Part shown: one piece after another, positions 1 through 10,176 of the stretch
How the letters are laid out: each line of letters opens with the position of its first letter
Position numbering within the stretch: the first letter of the stretch is position 1
Assembly (NCBI RefSeq): GCF_040954645.1
Contig: NC_092813.1
Location: 20,333,735-20,397,734, forward strand
Origin: Diabrotica undecimpunctata
Lineage: Eukaryota; Arthropoda; Insecta; Coleoptera; Chrysomelidae
Direction: 5' to 3'
Length of the DNA stretch: 64,000 bases
Program-made: the position numbers and the translations under genes
The notes under the pieces: model-generated
The model's input: only the letters and a program-made list of their open reading frames with translations
What the model was told of the DNA's origin: nothing
Database searches by the model: none

Positions 1-100
1 GTGATCGGTGTTGTGGACAGCATCTGCAGGTCCATCCTCGACGACGTGCTCGTTCTACGGCGGCTTCGTCCTCTCTAGCTGTACATTTCCCCTCTGCATG

Positions 101-397
101 TCACCGGTGGGTTTGCCTGAGCCTCCGTGGTGCTCTGGACCACATAATGGTAGGGCAGGCAGTGACTGGCCACTGCGGAGACATCCATTGCATCAGGTAC
201 TTAGCATCAAGTAGGCTGGCTCGTCGGAGATGTGGCACATCGACGGTTTCAGGGCTGCAGAAGGTGGATATCGGCATGTTAGTTTGGTGTACTAACATCC
301 GATGCTTCTCCCCGCTGTTTTCTTGAGTGATTTTGATGCAGGCATCGTGTTGGAACTGTTTGCGATTTTCGATCGCGGAGCATGAGAACTCTGACAT
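101..397 (-). CDS. Possible gag N-terminal reading frame of the left-edge LTR element
   Basis: A minus-strand frame of 98 codons starts with ATG about 40 bases downstream of the primer-binding site, the usual place for gag. It begins MSEFSCSAIENRK and ends in an Arg-rich tail. I recognise no domain, zinc knuckle or protease motif in it. The frame is short and may be frameshifted, as the region is GC-rich and open in several frames. It could equally be untranslated leader. Confidence 0.3.
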   Translation of the reverse strand: MSEFSCSAIENRKQFQHDACIKITQENSGEKHRMLVHQTNMPISTFCSPETVDVPHLRRASLLDAKYLMQWMSPQWPVTACPTIMWSRAPRRLRQTHR

Positions 398-417
398 CTC
401 GGAGTCGTGGTAGAGTT

Positions 418-436
418 CGTTGAAGGTTGGGCGCCA
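418..436 (-). other. Primer-binding site of the left-edge LTR element
   Basis: Immediately after the LTR end (...GACGACA on the minus strand) comes TGGCGCCCAAC, the usual TGG-starting complement of a tRNA 3' CCA end. The gypsy element at 36.6 kb uses a PBS with the same first 11 bases. This fixes the orientation of the element as minus and shows that 437-905 is its 5' LTR. Confidence 0.7.
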
Positions 437-905
437 TGTCGTCTCCGGGGGAATTAATAAACGTATGAAAATCCGATTGCAACTCGGTGCAAGTTTCCAT
501 GTTTATTAATCTGTCCAACTATTGCGCAATATGGTGTAATATTGCGTAGTTGGCCGGTACGCTCTTATTGTGGCATGACCTTGAGGAGGTCAATGCCCTT
601 GTGGTTTTATTAAGGTGGTAAATAAAACACATTCTTTCTAAGAAGAAAAAAACTCAGCTTCAGAGTCTTAGAAAGAAACAGAGCCCTTCGAGCAAAGTGC
701 TCTAGGGAGCTACCCTACACGGGTAAAACACGCACTAGTCACTACTAGATTTTGACTGAGAGCGAGATCCGAAAGTGTCCCATATTTAAAGATAATTAAC
801 TTTTATATGAAACTCTTTCGTTTCTCGACCAATTAGATTTAATTATTTGTTCCAGAAGGAAGGTCGATGAACATCGAAGTGCGTGATTGGTGGTACTTGA
901 TGACA
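437..905 (-). repeat. 5' LTR (469 bp) of the left-edge LTR element
   Basis: The plus strand runs TGTCGTCTCC...TTGATGACA, giving TG...CA ends in either orientation. The reverse complement of this stretch aligns along its whole length with 3842-4291, which has the same ends. In minus orientation it contains AAATATGGG, a possible TATA region, and TTAATAAAACC, a possible polyadenylation signal. The outer end touches the 5' end of the jockey-type element at 906. Confidence 0.8.
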
Positions 906-955
906 AAACAGCTACCCCAACCCAATCCAGTCGGCGGTAAACTGAACGGTTTACG

Positions 956-2398
956 TTGACTGAATTGTTTTCATGTAAGAAAAATCAGGATATCTCTGAT
1001 TTAGTCTTTTTCAAGACTAAAAAAGACGATAAAACTGTTATTACTAATAAAATTGCAGATCTAATTTCAGCTTCCAGTCCAATAAGACGAGAATTCCCAC
1101 TACACAGGAAACTATTCAAGAATAGAAGCTTCAGGCCCACCTCAAGGAGAGGTGGACCCGCCCAGGATAAGGAACAGTTACAAGATACCGAAATAGGACA
1201 AGTCGAAAATTCAGTAGAAGAAACCACAGCAACAATGGCTTCCAACAATATTGAAATCATGGAGGAGGAACCCTTCCAAGCAGTTAAATGCCAAAGAAGA
1301 AACTCCCACGAAAACATCGCAGGTGCAAGACAGCGACCAACAACTAGCGGAACGGTTACAACTAAAAACCGTTATCAAGTTTTAACTACAGTCGACACGG
1401 AAGAAGCCACTCCAACAGCCAACAACAGGAAAGAAAGGGTACCTCCCCTTGTCATAGCAGGACAAATAGGGAGTTACTCAACTTTCATCAAAGAAATCAC
1501 CAAGTTATTGGGGCACAATAACTTTCAGATATCACCGTCCGGAAAAGCAGGTACAAGGATGTACCTTAGGACCAACGAAGACTACGAAAAATTAAAACAG
1601 GACTTCATCTCAACATCTACGGCCTTCCATACCTTCACAAAGAAGTCTGAGGTTACGAAGAAAATTGTCATGAAGGCGGCTCCAGGAATGGACCTCGACG
1701 AGGTCGAAGCCGATCTACGAGAGCAAGGCATAATCGGAAAGGTTACCGAACTTAAAACCAGGAAGCCAGGAGCACAAAGCAGCTCCTACTTACTGCAAGT
1801 CGACAAACAGCAAGATTTAAAGGAGATTAAGAAAATTAATGGAGTGCAAAACATCAGAGTGAAATGGGACGCCTACTCCAAACCTTCCAGGGCAACGCAG
1901 TGTTACAACTGCCAGGAGTTCGGACACTCAGCCAGAAATTGCTTCAAGCAGCCCAGATGCATGAAGTGTGCTAATGGACATCAAACAAGACACTGCCCTC
2001 TGCCGAAAGGACAGATAAATAAAGTAAAGTGTTGCAACTGCCAGGAGGCACACACTTCCAATTATCCCATGTGCAGCAAGCACATTGAATATCTCGATAG
2101 ACAGGCAGCAAGAAGAGCGAGGAACCAGCCTCAGAAGACAACTCCACCAGCGCCCCATCCTTCAACATTCAGGAAGATCTCTAGTGGCATATCATATGCA
2201 CAAGCAAGCAAAGGAGAACAACAGACACCAAGGAATGACGGAATCAAAAGTACCTGGGCGGAAATTAACGAAGTAGTTAATGTCCAAAAAATGATGGCAA
2301 TTCTTCAGGATATGAAGAGAGAACTATTACAAGCAAAATCATTTGCCGAAAAAGCAATGGTTTTCATGAAGTATGAAGAGATCTACAATGAACCATAA
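956..2398 (+). CDS. ORF1 gag-like nucleic-acid-binding protein of jockey-type element
   Basis: ORF1 proteins of jockey-group elements bind element RNA and act as nucleocapsid and chaperone. The frame is open for 480 codons, but its first codon is TTG; the first in-frame ATG is at 1235 (MASNNIEIMEEE), giving about 387 residues, which I prefer. Near residues 315-378 of the long frame there are three zinc knuckles: CYNCQEFGHSARNC, CMKCANGHQTRHC and a CCNC...H...C module. The region before them (about 155-310) resembles the RRM-like pre-knuckle domain of insect ORF1 proteins. A Gln/Lys-rich C-terminal tail follows. The stop codon overlaps the ORF2 start (ATGAACCATAA), a common arrangement for coupled reinitiation. 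No frame break is visible. Confidence 0.85.
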   Translation: MTELFSCKKNQDISDLVFFKTKKDDKTVITNKIADLISASSPIRREFPLHRKLFKNRSFRPTSRRGGPAQDKEQLQDTEIGQVENSVEETTATMASNNIEIMEEEPFQAVKCQRRNSHENIAGARQRPTTSGTVTTKNRYQVLTTVDTEEATPTANNRKERVPPLVIAGQIGSYSTFIKEITKLLGHNNFQISPSGKAGTRMYLRTNEDYEKLKQDFISTSTAFHTFTKKSEVTKKIVMKAAPGMDLDEVEADLREQGIIGKVTELKTRKPGAQSSSYLLQVDKQQDLKEIKKINGVQNIRVKWDAYSKPSRATQCYNCQEFGHSARNCFKQPRCMKCANGHQTRHCPLPKGQINKVKCCNCQEAHTSNYPMCSKHIEYLDRQAARRARNQPQKTTPPAPHPSTFRKISSGISYAQASKGEQQTPRNDGIKSTWAEINEVVNVQKMMAILQDMKRELLQAKSFAEKAMVFMKYEEIYNEP

Positions 2399-3212
2399 AC
2401 ACCTGAAGATTCTCCAGTTCAACATAGCATCACTGAGGCTAAGGATCAGCGAACTTCGAGAGACAGTGGTAAGACATAACCCAGATGTCATATGCCTGTC
2501 TGAAACAAGATACATGACGGAATCCCAACTTCCAAGAATAACAAACTACGATGGATTCGGAAGAAGAGACGAACCAAACGACAGAGGAGTAGCCATCTAT
2601 GTTAAGAACAACATAGAATGGAATCAAGTTTTGATAGACACACACCACTTCGAAAGTGTTGGAATCAAAGTAGGTATAGCTAACATTTTCTCAATTTACA
2701 GGAAACACTTGGAAGATCTAGCCATAGAAGAACTGGATGCCTTACTTAACTCTGCACCAACCGTAGTCGTAGCAGGAGATTTCAACGCCAAACACACAGC
2801 ATGGGGATGTATGACGGACACAGCACCAGGAACAACTCTACTAAGATACTGCGAGGACAGAGATAGGATGTTATTCGCTCCAGACGAACCAACAAGGATC
2901 AATCCAATAAGAGAACACAACAACTCAACACTGGACCTGTTCATCACCAAGGATGTAATAATGGAAGACGTCAGAACATACTTCGAATGCAGTTCGGACC
3001 ACAAACCAGTAATAGGAAGGATGACATCGAGAGTCGACTTGCCAAGGATAGAACCAGTAGAAAGATGGAGATGGAAAGACGCTAACTGGCCTAACTACAG
3101 AAGACAGCTAAACCAAATGGTGGTTCTTCAACCAGGCCACTCGAAGACTGCGAAAGACCAGGGATATCCTCGAGAAGAACAGGATCCAGAGGATACACAG
3201 ATCCACCCATAG
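2388..3212 (+). pseudogene. ORF2 endonuclease domain, reverse transcriptase deleted
   Basis: APE-type endonucleases nick target DNA to prime reverse transcription. The frame can start at ATG 2373 or ATG 2388, the latter overlapping the ORF1 stop. The catalytic landmarks are present in order: LQFNIASLR, the ICLSETRY Glu, GDFNAKHTAWG with Asp and Asn, and SSDHKPVI near residue 209. After about residue 248 (NYRRQLNQ) the expected linker and reverse transcriptase are missing, the residues lose family character, and the frame stops at 3212. A normal jockey ORF2 is about 850-950 residues. This copy therefore keeps an intact-looking endonuclease but cannot reverse transcribe. Confidence 0.8.
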
Positions 3213-3619
3213 ACTGATCGACCACCTGATCAGGGTCTAACCAGGCGTGTGCAGGGAAGTAGGTACGTTTGCCGATTTTAGTACCTACAGAAGCAGACGA
3301 GGACACCACCCAGGAAAATCCAGGAACCGAAAGGAGAAATCTTCAAGAGCTGGCGGTGCACGAGCGGGACGTCGAGGAAGAAAGAAGGCTAAAATATCTT
3401 AAGTTTTGAAATGTAAATATATTAGAATGGCAATAAACGTTTTTATTATTTTATTAATCAAATAAAAATACCTTTTTTCTTAAACGCATCTACCACGCAG
3501 AGGCATTAGCGTATTTAGATTAATGTTACAGTTGATACAAATAGTGTATATATATTAGTTTACAATTAATAATAATAATATGTATGTGTATTACAATGTA
3601 TGTTTTAAATCTTATGAAG

Positions 3620-3837
3620 AAGTTGACAGTCTTTAAGATAAGAAATTATTCTTTGGGTATCTGTATTTTCTTCTACGGCAGTTGGGTATGCTATATTTGA
3701 GTCGTTCACTGTTATATTTAGGACACTGTATTAAAAAATGTTTTACCGTTAGAACATGGTTGCAAACTTCACAAACTGGTTTATTTTTGCGCTATAGTAA
3801 ATAGCCATGAGTAAGTCGTGTCTGGCCGATACGGAGA
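3620..3837 (-). pseudogene. C-terminal piece of the same jockey-type ORF2
   Basis: This minus-strand stretch continues the RNase H frame on the other side of the solo LTR. It reads TRLTHGYLL followed by a Cys-His cluster (KPVCEVCNH, then HFLIQC) and ends at a stop near 3625 after CQLLHKI. Removing the LTR and one copy of the CGGG duplication rejoins the two parts of the frame in the order expected for the family. Confidence 0.65.
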
Positions 3838-3841
3838 CGGG

Positions 3842-4291
3842 TGTCATTAGGTGCCACCAATCACGCACCTCGATGTACATCGCCCTTCCTTCTGGAACTT
3901 ATAATTAAATTTAATTGGTTGAGAAATGAAAAAGTTTCAGATAAAAGTTAATTTATCTTTAAATATGGGACATTTTCGGATCTCAAGTCAGTATGGTTTT
4001 ACCCGTCTAGGGTAGCTCCCTAGAGCACTTTGCTCGAAGGGTTCTGCGAATTTTCTAAGACTCTGAAGCTGAGTTTTTTTCTTCTTAGAAAACCTGTGTT
4101 TTATTTCTATAAAAGTAAATAAACCATAAAGGCATTATCTTTTTCAAGACAATGCCACAATAAGAGCGTACCGGCTAACTACGCAATATTGCAACATATT
4201 GCGCAATAGTTTGAGACATTAATAAACATGGAAACTTGCACCAAGATGCTATCGACTTTTCATACGTTTATTAATTACACCGGAGACGACA
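3842..4291 (+). repeat. Solo LTR (450 bp) with CGGG target duplication
   Basis: The stretch starts TGTCATTAGG and ends GAGACGACA. It is flanked by CGGG at 3838-3841 and CGGG at 4292-4295. It aligns over its full length with the reverse complement of the LTR at 437-905. There is no internal sequence, so it is a solo LTR left by LTR-LTR recombination. A candidate polyadenylation signal (GTAAATAAACC) lies near 4115. It interrupts a jockey RNase H frame. Confidence 0.85.
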
Positions 4292-4295
4292 CGGG

Positions 4296-5021
4296 TAAGT
4301 ATCACATGCTCTCTTCTGTCTTTTACTTTTGGTTTCCAAAGATATGGATATTTGTTAACTTCGTATAGCCTTAATGGAGTGTTGTTCCAAGTTTGTTGCC
4401 ATTTTTGAATTATTTTTTGTTTTAAGTATGGTTTTAAATCGTTTTGTACCATTATGTTACTTTCTTCGAACATCAGGTTAGTTGGTGCGTTTTTAGCTAG
4501 TTTATCTACAACTTCGTTACCTTCAATTCTGACATGAGAAGGCACCCATAAAAAATGAACTTGGATGTTCTTGTTTGAAATGTTTTTAAGTTCTTTTTTA
4601 ATAAGAAGTAAAAGGGGGTTGTCACAGTACAATTGAGTCAGTGAGGATAATGAATTTAGAGAATCTTTGATTATTATACATCTTTCTTGGTTTTTGTTTT
4701 GTATTAACGATAGTGTTTTTAGAATTGCGAATAATTCAGCCGAAAAGATGGTTGTAATTGATGACAATTTGAAACTAACTGAGATAGGTTTGTTAGACTG
4801 ATGTCGATAGCCGGAAAAGATATTGTCCGTGGCGCAGGGTTGTGGATTGAGGAGGTATCATAAGTTTTTGGAAATTGAAAATTTAATTTGGATAAGTATG
4901 AGCGTATACGAAAGTAAAAAGGATGATCAATTTGATGTGTTTGAAAATTTATTTGTAAATCTATCAGCAAAAACGTTATGCAAAACTGGATTATTTCGAT
5001 TTCATGACACCGCTGCTGCAT
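4296..5021 (-). pseudogene. RNase H domain of jockey-type ORF2 (5' piece)
   Basis: RNase H in these elements removes template RNA during cDNA synthesis. The piece from about 4767 to 4300 reads FSAELFAILKTL (catalytic Glu region), IIIKDSLNSLSSL (Asp) and VHFLWVPSHVRIEGNEVVDKLA (His and Asp region). Upstream, from 5021 to about 4780, residues in another frame contain the preceding linker, so there is a frameshift near 4760-4790. The frame runs out of homology at 4296 exactly where the solo LTR begins. Confidence 0.75.
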
Positions 5022-5299
5022 ATGTTAGGCTTATTGGAAAATATGAATTTTACTACAACGACATATAAACAATTTATGAAAATTTGATGATTTGAAGGAA
5101 AAAAATGTCAAATTAGTCTAGAGCAATAACTGAAACAAAAGAATCAAGTGGGAATAATGTCGAATTAATTTGAAAAATTATAATACCAACATAAAAACAA
5201 AAATAAAAGAGGCTCTTTGAGAAAGAAAAATAGACACACTTTATTAATAGAGGTAAAAGTAAAATGCTAAGAAAAAAAATGCTTATATAAAATGAAGAC

Positions 5300-6990
5300 C
5301 TAAAAGTCCGCCGGATGGTTTGAAACAGATGTGAAAGAGGGCAAAAACGAAATCAAAGAATTGATTGAGATTAAGTACATCCCTAGAGAAGAATGAATAA
5401 CATATCTCAGATAAATAAACGGAACAACAGAAACTGAGTATACACTTGTAACTCCAGAAATATCATTAAATTAATTAACGCAAATCGTACAAACTGAAAT
5501 ACAAGAATCCATCACACAGTTAAAAAATAGAACCCCCACGAAAAAAATACAGTAGAGTATAACTACTTTTGTACTCTAGCATTATGGTAAGAAGTTAAAA
5601 ATATACATACCTACATAATTATATTACCGAAAAGTTAATAAAAACTTCTGTTCGTTAGCGGCAAGAGAAAGCGTATATCAGAATGTGTTATGAAAAATTT
5701 TGTTAATAATACAGTATGCAATATAATATAATGACAAGAATACTTTTATATCTTTGCTTATGGCATATTTTTAAAGCAAAGCTTCTATACTGGCATTGTA
5801 TTACTTTTTCTCTCTACAGTAAAATGCTGAGGTGAGCGTCACGGAACTAGCGCCACAAGATGGCGTCGTGAAGGGTAGCTTCATAGAATAGTTCACTACT
5901 CTTGATCAATTCGTTTTTAGTCATCATATATTTACTCTAAAAATAACTAACAAAATATATACATTAAATGAGAAGTAAAAATTAAAAGAATAATATGTCA
6001 CTAAAAGACTTGATTTGTAACGATTATCAAAATTTAATAAAAGTCATAAATGTCATCCGATTAATAACAACATTAAATCGTCTGTCAATAAAAAATGTGA
6101 AGAACAATTGGACAACACATAGTTTGGATTTAGAGGTGGATTGGGAACAAAAGAGGAATTGTGCGCAATGGTGGTACTATTACAAAAATGCAGAGATTAT
6201 AATGAAAACGTATTCTTATCTAATATAGACTTTCAAAAGTATTTGACACAGTTTAACCTGGTAAGCCCATACATGCATGAAAACACATAAACCTAGATAC
6301 CAAGATATTAATTTAATAAAAAATCTACTAAAATCAAACAGCGGTAATGCGGGTGAAAGATGAGACAAATCAAGCAGAAATTCAAAAAGGAGTCAGCAAG
6401 AGATGTGTGTTGTGATGTGAATTGTCACCACAATTATTTAATGTGTACTCCCAACTAATATTTTAGGAGACACTATGGGAAAGAAGTAAGGAATGGAGTG
6501 AGCATCATTAATAACAAAAAATTTGCATACTAAACCCCAATTATGACAGAAAATATAGATGATTTACAAATTCTTATAGAAATCATTAACAGATAAAGCA
6601 AAAAGATAGAACTCAACTAAACAGATAAAAGTCAATGTTTACTAATAAGAAATTAAGTATGGTTATTAGATTGAGATCGTCGAATGTTATGTATGGTCGC
6701 AACTGCTCTATGGGGTAGAAGCTTGGACCTTGAAAGCCAAATCTGTAAACAAATTAAAGGCATTCAAAATGTAACTATATAGGCGTATTCTTAAAATTCC
6801 TTGGACTGTAAAAGTCTCAAACGAAAAAGCGTTAAGACGAATTGTCTATCTGGACATCGTATCTGGGCCACATAGTTCGAAACGATAAATACTCTTTTCT
6901 ACGCGTCATCATGCAAGAAAGAGTAGAGGGAAGAAAAGTCTTGGGTAGAAAGACAAAATCTTTAAATCTCAAAAAGAATATCTAAAGTCA
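5300..6990 (+). pseudogene. Decayed non-LTR reverse transcriptase (family R1)
   Basis: Fragments of a non-LTR reverse transcriptase are visible in several frames. Near 5450-5545 is the pre-RT segment (EIQESITQLKN). Near 6120-6240 come FGFRGGLGT and FLSNIDFQK, corresponding to RT motifs before and at motif A. Near 6350-6400 is a QKGVSK motif-B-like piece. Near 6700-6990 is the C-terminal domain (YGVEAWTLK, LYRRILKIP, GHIVRN). Stops and frameshifts are frequent. A stretch without RT signal at about 5590-5990 may be an inserted piece. The same family recurs at 47.2-48.4 kb and as C-terminal fragments at 24.0 and 50.2 kb. Confidence 0.65.
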
Positions 6991-6999
6991 AATTTAACA

Positions 7000-7340
7000 C
7001 GCTTTCATGCCTTGTAGTGAAATTTTGTTTCTTATTACAATACCGGATCCTGGAAAATTTTAAATACATTAAATTAAATCTCTTGTAAATTATAAAGCCT
7101 ATTCTTAGATTAAAATAACAGACTTTTTAGTATTATGATATGTAGTATTGTGATAATGTATAGGTGTCAGTATTCTTTTAAAAGAGATTTATAGATTGGT
7201 ATATAAATTTCACGGTCATGTTTCATACGGTTTTATCTTTCATACAAACGTTAAAAACCTTAAAAAGTTTCATTTTACATACAATTAGCACGTTGGCTCT
7301 GAAAATGACCTATAAATATGCATTGTTAAAAATCGTATAG
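7000..7340. other. No recognisable feature
   Basis: AT-rich sequence without a long frame, repeat structure or motif that I can identify. It lies between the decayed RT and repeat block A. Confidence 0.4.
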
Positions 7341-8600
7341 ATTTATCAATTTAAAATGTTCTTTGTCGTCTTGATTATTTATCTCAATTCTTGGCGTCTT
7401 GGTAAGATATTTAAAGTATTCCATACTTTCGAAATTGAAGTTGTTGACTTTATTATTTTATCTAGATGCATTGAATTGCTCTCTTCTCTTGATTCGCTTG
7501 TATTTGGTTTTCATTTTGTTGATTTTAAGTGAAACATTTTTCGTACTCTCTTCACTTTGTTTAAGATGTCGTTTGCGGACGGGAGAGAGTTTCTTATGAA
7601 ATCCATAGCATTAGCATATGCTAGGAGTGCTTTGTACCTTGGTCCATTCATGGAATTCATTTTAAATATGCGTTATTTCTATTTTACTAAGCTGTTCATA
7701 AATTTTTTGAATATTTAAATCGAGAATCTGTATTTATTCGACTGTTTTATAACACAGTTTCTTGGCGCCTATTTTAATCTTTGTTTTTTTGGTTCGGTTA
7801 TCATTATTACAAAGATTTTGCGGGATATCGACATAGGGAACTCGGTGGTAAGTCCTTAACGTTTCCATAACCAACGTTCGAATATTTGTCTTACTGTAAA
7901 GTCATGACGATTTTACTAGGAAATATAGTGCTATTTAATAATAATAAAGTTCAAGCAACAATTCCTATATGCCTTAACTTGGTACTGATATCTCTGCTCC
8001 CCGATCCCAGGTAGCAGTCAGGAAAGCATTAAAACTGCTACACTCATGTTTCCTATTATCCAACGATTAGCCAGTCCAGGACTATACGCCTTATTATAGT
8101 ACTGATATTGCTTCTGCCCCTCATAAGTGAACATAATATTCAAGGAAGGTTTTGGAAATTTAATAGGATTTTATATGTTAGAATATTATTTCTCTGAGAA
8201 CGTGAAGAATATCTATTTGCTATCCGGTTTAATTCATAGATTAAATATTAGAATGCTATAGAATAATGCTACAAGCAGCAAAAAAAAAACGGTCTAATAG
8301 TCAGTAATCAGAAATCCAAATAAATATTCTTTAACATACAAAAGAAAGGATGTAGAGTGGGGCATAACGTAACAATAAACCCATATAATTTTGAAATATT
8401 GCAGCATTTTGGGTATCGTAGATAACGTTGTCACATAAGAAATAAAATGGAATATTCAGGTAACTAATTGATGTATATATAACCCTCATAACAATTTTAA
8501 ATCCAGATGTCTAATACGAATCCCTAAAATCGGGATATATAAAATAGTGATTAAACCAATGCTATTGACTGGATACATGACGAGAACGCTGACAAAACAA
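7340..8600 (+). repeat. Repeat block A, copy 1 (without RTE insertion)
   Basis: The stretch aligns with 18800-19371 plus 20358-21000. Shared landmarks are GATTCGCTTGTATTTGG, GCGGACGGGAGAG, ACTAGGAAATATAGTG, AAGTTCAAGCAACAATTCC, CCAGTCCAGGACTATACGCC and GTAGAGTGGGGCATAACG. Here the sequence around 7947-7960 (TTTAATAATAATAAAG) is uninterrupted, whereas copy 2 carries a 986-bp RTE fragment at that point. The block is noncoding apart from an antisense RT relic at its left end. Confidence 0.75.
7380..7660 (-). pseudogene. Minus-strand RT relic inside block A, copy 1
   Basis: Read on the minus strand, the stretch gives LLAYANAMDFIRNSL followed by KINKMKTKYKRI with frame changes. This corresponds to motif C (YADD, here degraded) and the following GLxINxxKTKY segment of an insect non-LTR reverse transcriptase. 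The second copy is at 18660-19090. No continuous frame remains. Confidence 0.5.
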
Positions 8601-9544
8601 TGTAAGTAATACTCAGATATTAATCAGTATTACTAGAAAAGACATAAGAAGTATTGCCAAGAAATGTAGAGCATATAGTGAAATCTAACTATCGTAGAAA
8701 AAGATATTCACACAGTATCGAGCGAGAACATTATTGATGAGGAAAGGGAGATCCATAGCTGAGAAAGTGAGAAACTAATTGTCAAAAGCAAAGGGTACTT
8801 TGTAGTAAAATACCCGTACTCTAAAGCATAAACATGTCTTTTCCTACTCTTTAAGTAAGTGATTGATTCGACCGTTACTTGATGGAAATTTATTTTATCT
8901 GACAATAAAACAGGTATGCGTTTACATGTTATAGCCTGTAACTGAATAAGTTGAAGAGGGGACAACTATTTGTCTCAAGTTGGTCATTCAGAATTATGGC
9001 TGTATTTTTTAATTTGCTGATTTCCCTAAATTCTCATTTCCGTAGAATCTAAAAATACCTTAAGGCTTTTATTTTAAATATAGTTTTTTAGTAATGAAAA
9101 TACGTAAACAGAACCTTTAATATACATGTAACCTTTGACCTCTGGGATAAACCCATCTCCTGAACAATAGCGCCGATATATTTTTTAGAAATTTTGTACA
9201 CTTATTTTACCCGTTTATGTCCTTATTATCCATATATGAGTTGTTACCGATATGATAAACTCACTTACTTTTCACAAAGAGACTCTATATTAAGTACGGT
9301 GATTACTATACATCTGATTCGAAATATCGTCGAAAAGTAACAGTATGTAAAATTAAAATTTTTAATGAAAAGTTAAAGATTAGCCATTTCTTATGGGTTT
9401 CAAAAGAGAAGCCTTTACGAAAATTTAAGTACTAATAAGACCACCGTAATCGGACGTACTCTGGGTAATGAATAATTAATTAATTGGCTAATCACCCGTT
9501 CAATATGATTTTTGTCAAATCGGTCCTTTTTAGGATTAACTATT
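8600..9544. other. Mostly unidentified; two short shared motifs
   Basis: No coding signal. A minus-strand stretch near 8865-8900 shares ATTTCCATCAAGTAACGG with the plus strand near 56370-56390. The segment 9350-9410 (AAAATTTTTAATGAAAAGT and following) recurs at 18363-18430 just before block A copy 2. The 9530-9549 stretch is the left flank of the BEL insertion. Confidence 0.45.
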
Positions 9545-9549
9545 CTAAT

Positions 9550-9967
9550 TGTGGGGTATTAACAAACAAATGTACTATTACAAATTAATAGTACTTAATT
9601 AACAGAACTATTCCTTCGGTAACTCTGGCGAGAAAATGGACTTTTCCTCATTGGTGCAAATAATTATTAAAATTTAAATGGTTGCAATAAACAATCAAAA
9701 ACAATTTATAGGTTTAGGTAAAACTAGGTAAAAACTTACCGCTGGGTCTAATTAGCAGGGTTTGCACTACAAAACAACGAACGAAATCAATTCAATATGC
9801 GTGCATGGGTTCCCGTGCCGGGTTGCGTCTATTCTTTTCAACGACTGGTGCTCTTCTCTCCAAGGGACGCATTCCACGAGCCCGATGGCGGTACTTATAG
9901 GGATCGTAGGAATACAGGGAGGACAAATGTATTGATTAATTTATACAACCATATTCAAATTTAAACA
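9550..9967 (-). repeat. 3' LTR of the BEL/Pao element
   Basis: The plus strand runs TGTGGGGTATTAAC...AAATTTAAACA; in element orientation it starts TGTTTAAATTTG and ends TACCCCACA. It is the same length as the 5' LTR and I see no difference between them. It is preceded in element orientation by a polypurine tract and followed by CTAAT. Confidence 0.9.
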
Positions 9968-9980
9968 TTCTCCCCCCTTT
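9968..9980 (-). other. Polypurine tract of the BEL/Pao element
   Basis: On the minus strand AAAGGGGGGAGAA abuts the first base of the 3' LTR. This is the expected primer for plus-strand DNA synthesis. Its integrity shows that the loss of integrase sequence is internal and not a truncation of the element's 3' end. Confidence 0.85.
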
Positions 9981-10176
9981 AAAGGCCATAAGGTCTTTAA
10001 GAAACAAAACGAATTCCAAATACTATAATTACTTAAACAACTAAAACGATAATTAATACAAACAATTCCTATACAAATCTTAAACAAATATTCAAAACTT
10101 AAACTACAATAAAAAAATTAAAATTAAAATGGTGGTTTCGTCGCGGTTATATTGACAAAAGTCGAACAAAACAAAA
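9981..10176 (-). other. 3' untranslated remnant after the truncated integrase
   Basis: About 200 bases separate the premature stop from the polypurine tract. The stretch is AT-rich, open in no frame for long, and I do not see integrase or DUF5641 residues in it. It probably marks an internal deletion of roughly 1 kb relative to a complete BEL element. Confidence 0.55.

Larger units (their letters stand above)
1..436 (-). mobile_element. 5' internal end of an LTR retrotransposon, cut by window edge
   Basis: On the minus strand the LTR at 437-905 is followed directly by a primer-binding-site-like sequence and then by this region, so it is the leader and gag start of an LTR retrotransposon whose remainder lies left of the window. 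It is clearly less AT-rich than the rest of the window. The superfamily cannot be told from this fragment; gypsy or BEL are both possible. The solo LTR at 3842-4291 belongs to the same family. Confidence 0.7.
906..3440 (+). mobile_element. Jockey-type non-LTR retrotransposon, internally deleted
   Basis: This is a two-ORF non-LTR retrotransposon: a gag-like ORF1 with zinc knuckles, a slightly overlapping ORF2 with an APE-type endonuclease, and a 3' end that reads like the C-terminus of jockey-group ORF2 (an EE-RR-LKYLKF-stop tail near 3385-3407). The reverse transcriptase and RNase H regions are absent; the deletion lies near 3115-3300. The 3' end carries AATAAA near 3433 and meets the 3' end of a minus-strand element, so the two lie tail to tail. 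The left end is capped by the LTR at 437-905. Confidence 0.75.
3470..5030 (-). mobile_element. Decayed jockey-type element (3' part), split by a solo LTR
   Basis: On the minus strand, a 3' portion of a jockey-group ORF2 runs from about 5030 to 4296, is interrupted by the solo LTR at 3842-4291, and resumes at about 3837 down to 3620. The resumed part reads TRLRIG...TRLTHGYLL and then PVCEVCNH with a His/Cys pattern and FLIQCPKYN, which is the usual C-terminus after RNase H in these elements. A 3' untranslated stretch ends near 3470, tail to tail with the plus-strand element. Confidence 0.7.

Noticed and set aside
1..214. Plus-strand frame at 8-214
   Set aside because: It runs antisense to the internal region of the left-edge LTR element, whose orientation is fixed as minus by the PBS.
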